Assembly (NCBI RefSeq): GCF_029478665.1
Contig: NZ_JARPQB010000006.1
Location: forward strand, 50,530-114,529
Direction of reading: 5' to 3'
From: Pseudomonas entomophila
GTDB lineage: Bacteria > Pseudomonadota > Gammaproteobacteria > Pseudomonadales > Pseudomonadaceae
DNA length: 64,000 nt
The notes below the pieces were generated by a model. It was not told where the DNA came from. It saw only the letters and a program-made list of their open reading frames with translations, and made no database searches. A program made the translations under genes and the position numbers. Positions 63,074 to 64,000 of the stretch are shown in pieces (position 1 is the first letter of the stretch; each line of letters opens with the position of its first letter).

Positions 63074-63158
63074 ACTTTTGAATGGTTCAAGTTTAAAAAA
63101 GAACTCAAATGAGTGTGCGTGTTTTGTAACTATCTGCCCAACATAGATAAATAAAAAC

Positions 63159-63173
63159 TGGCACGCCCTTTGT
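63159..63173 (+). promoter_or_regulatory. Sigma54-like promoter of hcp
   Basis: TGGCACGCCCTTTGT matches TGGCACG-N4-TTGC except for the last C. GG at 63160-63161 and GT at 63172-63173 are ten bases apart, the required spacing. Confidence 0.55.
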
Positions 63174-63179
63174 ATTACC

Positions 63180-63220
63180 TAGTCGCTCCGAGGTGGCAAA
63201 TTCTTGCCACCCGGCGACTA
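63180..63220 (+). promoter_or_regulatory. Leader hairpin directly before the hcp ribosome site
   Basis: TAGTCGC (63180-63186) pairs with GCGACTA (63214-63220), and inside it GGTGGCAA (63192-63199) pairs with TTGCCACC (63204-63211), leaving loop ATTC. It ends 10 bases before AAGGAG. Confidence 0.7.
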
Positions 63221-63244
63221 TTTTCCAAGCAAGGAGAGCGACAC

Positions 63245-63763
63245 ATGGCAACTCCCGCCTACATGGCCGTCACCGGCGAAAAACAAGGTCTGATCACCGC
63301 TGGCGCCTTCACCGCCGACTCGGTGGGCAACACCTACCAGGAAGGCCACGAAGACCAGGTCATGGTCCAGGGCTTCGAACACGAAGTGATCATCCCGCGT
63401 GACCCGCAGTCCGGCCAGCCGACCGGCCAGCGCGTGCACAAACCAGTGAAGATCACCAAGGTCTTCGACAAGGCCTCGCCACTGCTGCTGGCCGCCCTGA
63501 CCTCGGGCGAGCGCATGACCAAGGTCGAGATCAAGTGGTACCGCACCTCGGCCCAGGGCACTCAGGAGCACTACTACACCACCGTCCTGGAAGACGCGAT
63601 CATCGTCGACATCAAGGACTACATGCACAACTGCCAGGACCCGGGCAACGCCCACTTCACCCACCTGGAAGACGTGCACTTCACCTACCGCAAGATCACC
63701 TGGACCCACGAAGTGTCCGGTACTTCCGGTTCCGACGACTGGCGCGCGCCGGTCGCGGGCTAA
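63245..63763 (+). CDS. hcp: Type VI secretion tube protein Hcp (HcpA/B/C type)
   Basis: 172 residues. It starts ATPAYMAVTGEKQGLITAGAF and contains VQGFEHEVIIPRDPQSGQPTGQRVHKP, TTVLEDAIIVDIKDYM and a C-terminal HLEDVHFTYRKITWTHEVSGTSGSDDW, the Hcp fold. Hexameric rings stack to form the tube driven out by T6SS; Hcp also carries small effectors. It resembles the 172-aa HcpA/B/C proteins of P. aeruginosa, not Hcp1 (162 aa), as recalled. AAGGAG lies upstream and contains a CsrA/RsmA-like ANGGA. No other T6SS gene lies in the window; what follows 64000 is unknown. Confidence 0.94.
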   Translation: MATPAYMAVTGEKQGLITAGAFTADSVGNTYQEGHEDQVMVQGFEHEVIIPRDPQSGQPTGQRVHKPVKITKVFDKASPLLLAALTSGERMTKVEIKWYRTSAQGTQEHYYTTVLEDAIIVDIKDYMHNCQDPGNAHFTHLEDVHFTYRKITWTHEVSGTSGSDDWRAPVAG

Positions 63764-63831
63764 GGCCTGGGGGTCTCTGGGCGATCGACGGGAACGTTGC
63801 GTCGCCCATGAGACCGAGCGCCGCCTGCGCG

Positions 63832-63925
63832 GCGCATCGCGGATAAATCCGCTCCTACAGCGGTTGGTTGCCTGACGCGGCACTGCCGCCTTGCCCCTGT
63901 AGGAGCGGATTTATCCGCGATGCGT
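63832..63925. repeat. REPIN (GCGGATAAATCCGC type)
   Basis: CGCGGATAAATCCGCTCCTACAG faces CTGTAGGAGCGGATTTATCCGCG. It follows hcp; 63764-64000 shows no credible gene besides. Confidence 0.85.
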
Positions 63926-64000
63926 CGCGCGAGCGGCGCTCGACCTCCACACCGCCCCCCAGCCGCCACTGCGCGGCCGTTTTTGCTACCCAATTTCCGC

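Larger units (their letters stand above)
62611..63244. other. 634-bp non-coding region between the TPR lipoprotein gene and hcp
   Basis: It contains a REPIN (62800-62886), clustered TGCGCAA palindromes and DnaA-box-like sites (62951-63074), a sigma54-like promoter (63158-63173) and a strong leader hairpin (63180-63220). No open frame with a credible ribosome site was found. Low G+C in 62900-63180 sets it apart from the neighbourhood. Confidence 0.65.

Overview
This is a 64-kb chromosomal window from a Pseudomonas of the P. putida type. The evidence is about 60-65% G+C, Pseudomonas gene neighbourhoods (glyA-morA, rplU-rpmA-obgE beside ispB, ychF-pth-rplY-prs-tRNA-ispE-lolB), and about 21 copies of a GTAGGAGC-type REP/REPIN element between genes. 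No complete insertion sequence, integrase, rRNA or CRISPR array was seen.

Layout. 1-520: 3' part of a CobW/G3E GTPase gene. 580-3114: a lower-G+C two-gene operon (alpha-oxoamine synthase plus MFS exporter) abutting a truncated antitoxin-like remnant. 3358-8751: glyA and the c-di-GMP regulator morA. 9003-19186: ettA, gdhA, a short Gre factor, a lipoprotein, a DUF4105/DUF3015 envelope pair and a LonB-like protease. 19349-22332: small genes, including fklB and a Fur-box gene. 22500-27411: ispB, rplU-rpmA, obgE, proB-creA. 27522-32336: mksF-mksE-mksB, a condensin operon without the MksG/JetD nuclease. 32775-34018: holD-rimI. 34106-37564: two secreted proteins and a LysR/LysE pair. 37632-46307: tRNA-Met, an orphan Fur-controlled fecR, two MFS exporters, alkA, ada and a DUF3772 MscS channel. 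46422-55643: a DUF3422 protein, then an accessory metabolic block (SnoaL-NCS1 permease-aldehyde dehydrogenase, divergent from two cysteine hydrolases and a LysR), an MFS exporter and a cupin. 55811-62610: ychF, pth, rplY, prs, tRNA-Gln, ispE, lolB and a TPR lipoprotein. 63245-63763: an hcp gene (type VI secretion) behind an elaborate 634-bp upstream region.

Working together. Most of the window is core: translation and GTPases (rplU, rpmA, obgE, ychF, pth, rplY, ettA), one-carbon and nitrogen metabolism (glyA, gdhA, proB), isoprenoid and nucleotide precursors (ispB, ispE, prs), envelope (lolB, lipoproteins, MscS) and DNA maintenance (mksBEF, holD, ada, alkA). The accessory layer is the oxoamine synthase/exporter islet, the hydrolase-permease-dehydrogenase block, the orphan fecR and the hcp locus.

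All family calls rest on reading translated sequence and on recalled family knowledge; no search was run. Residue positions are approximate unless tied to a named catalytic residue.
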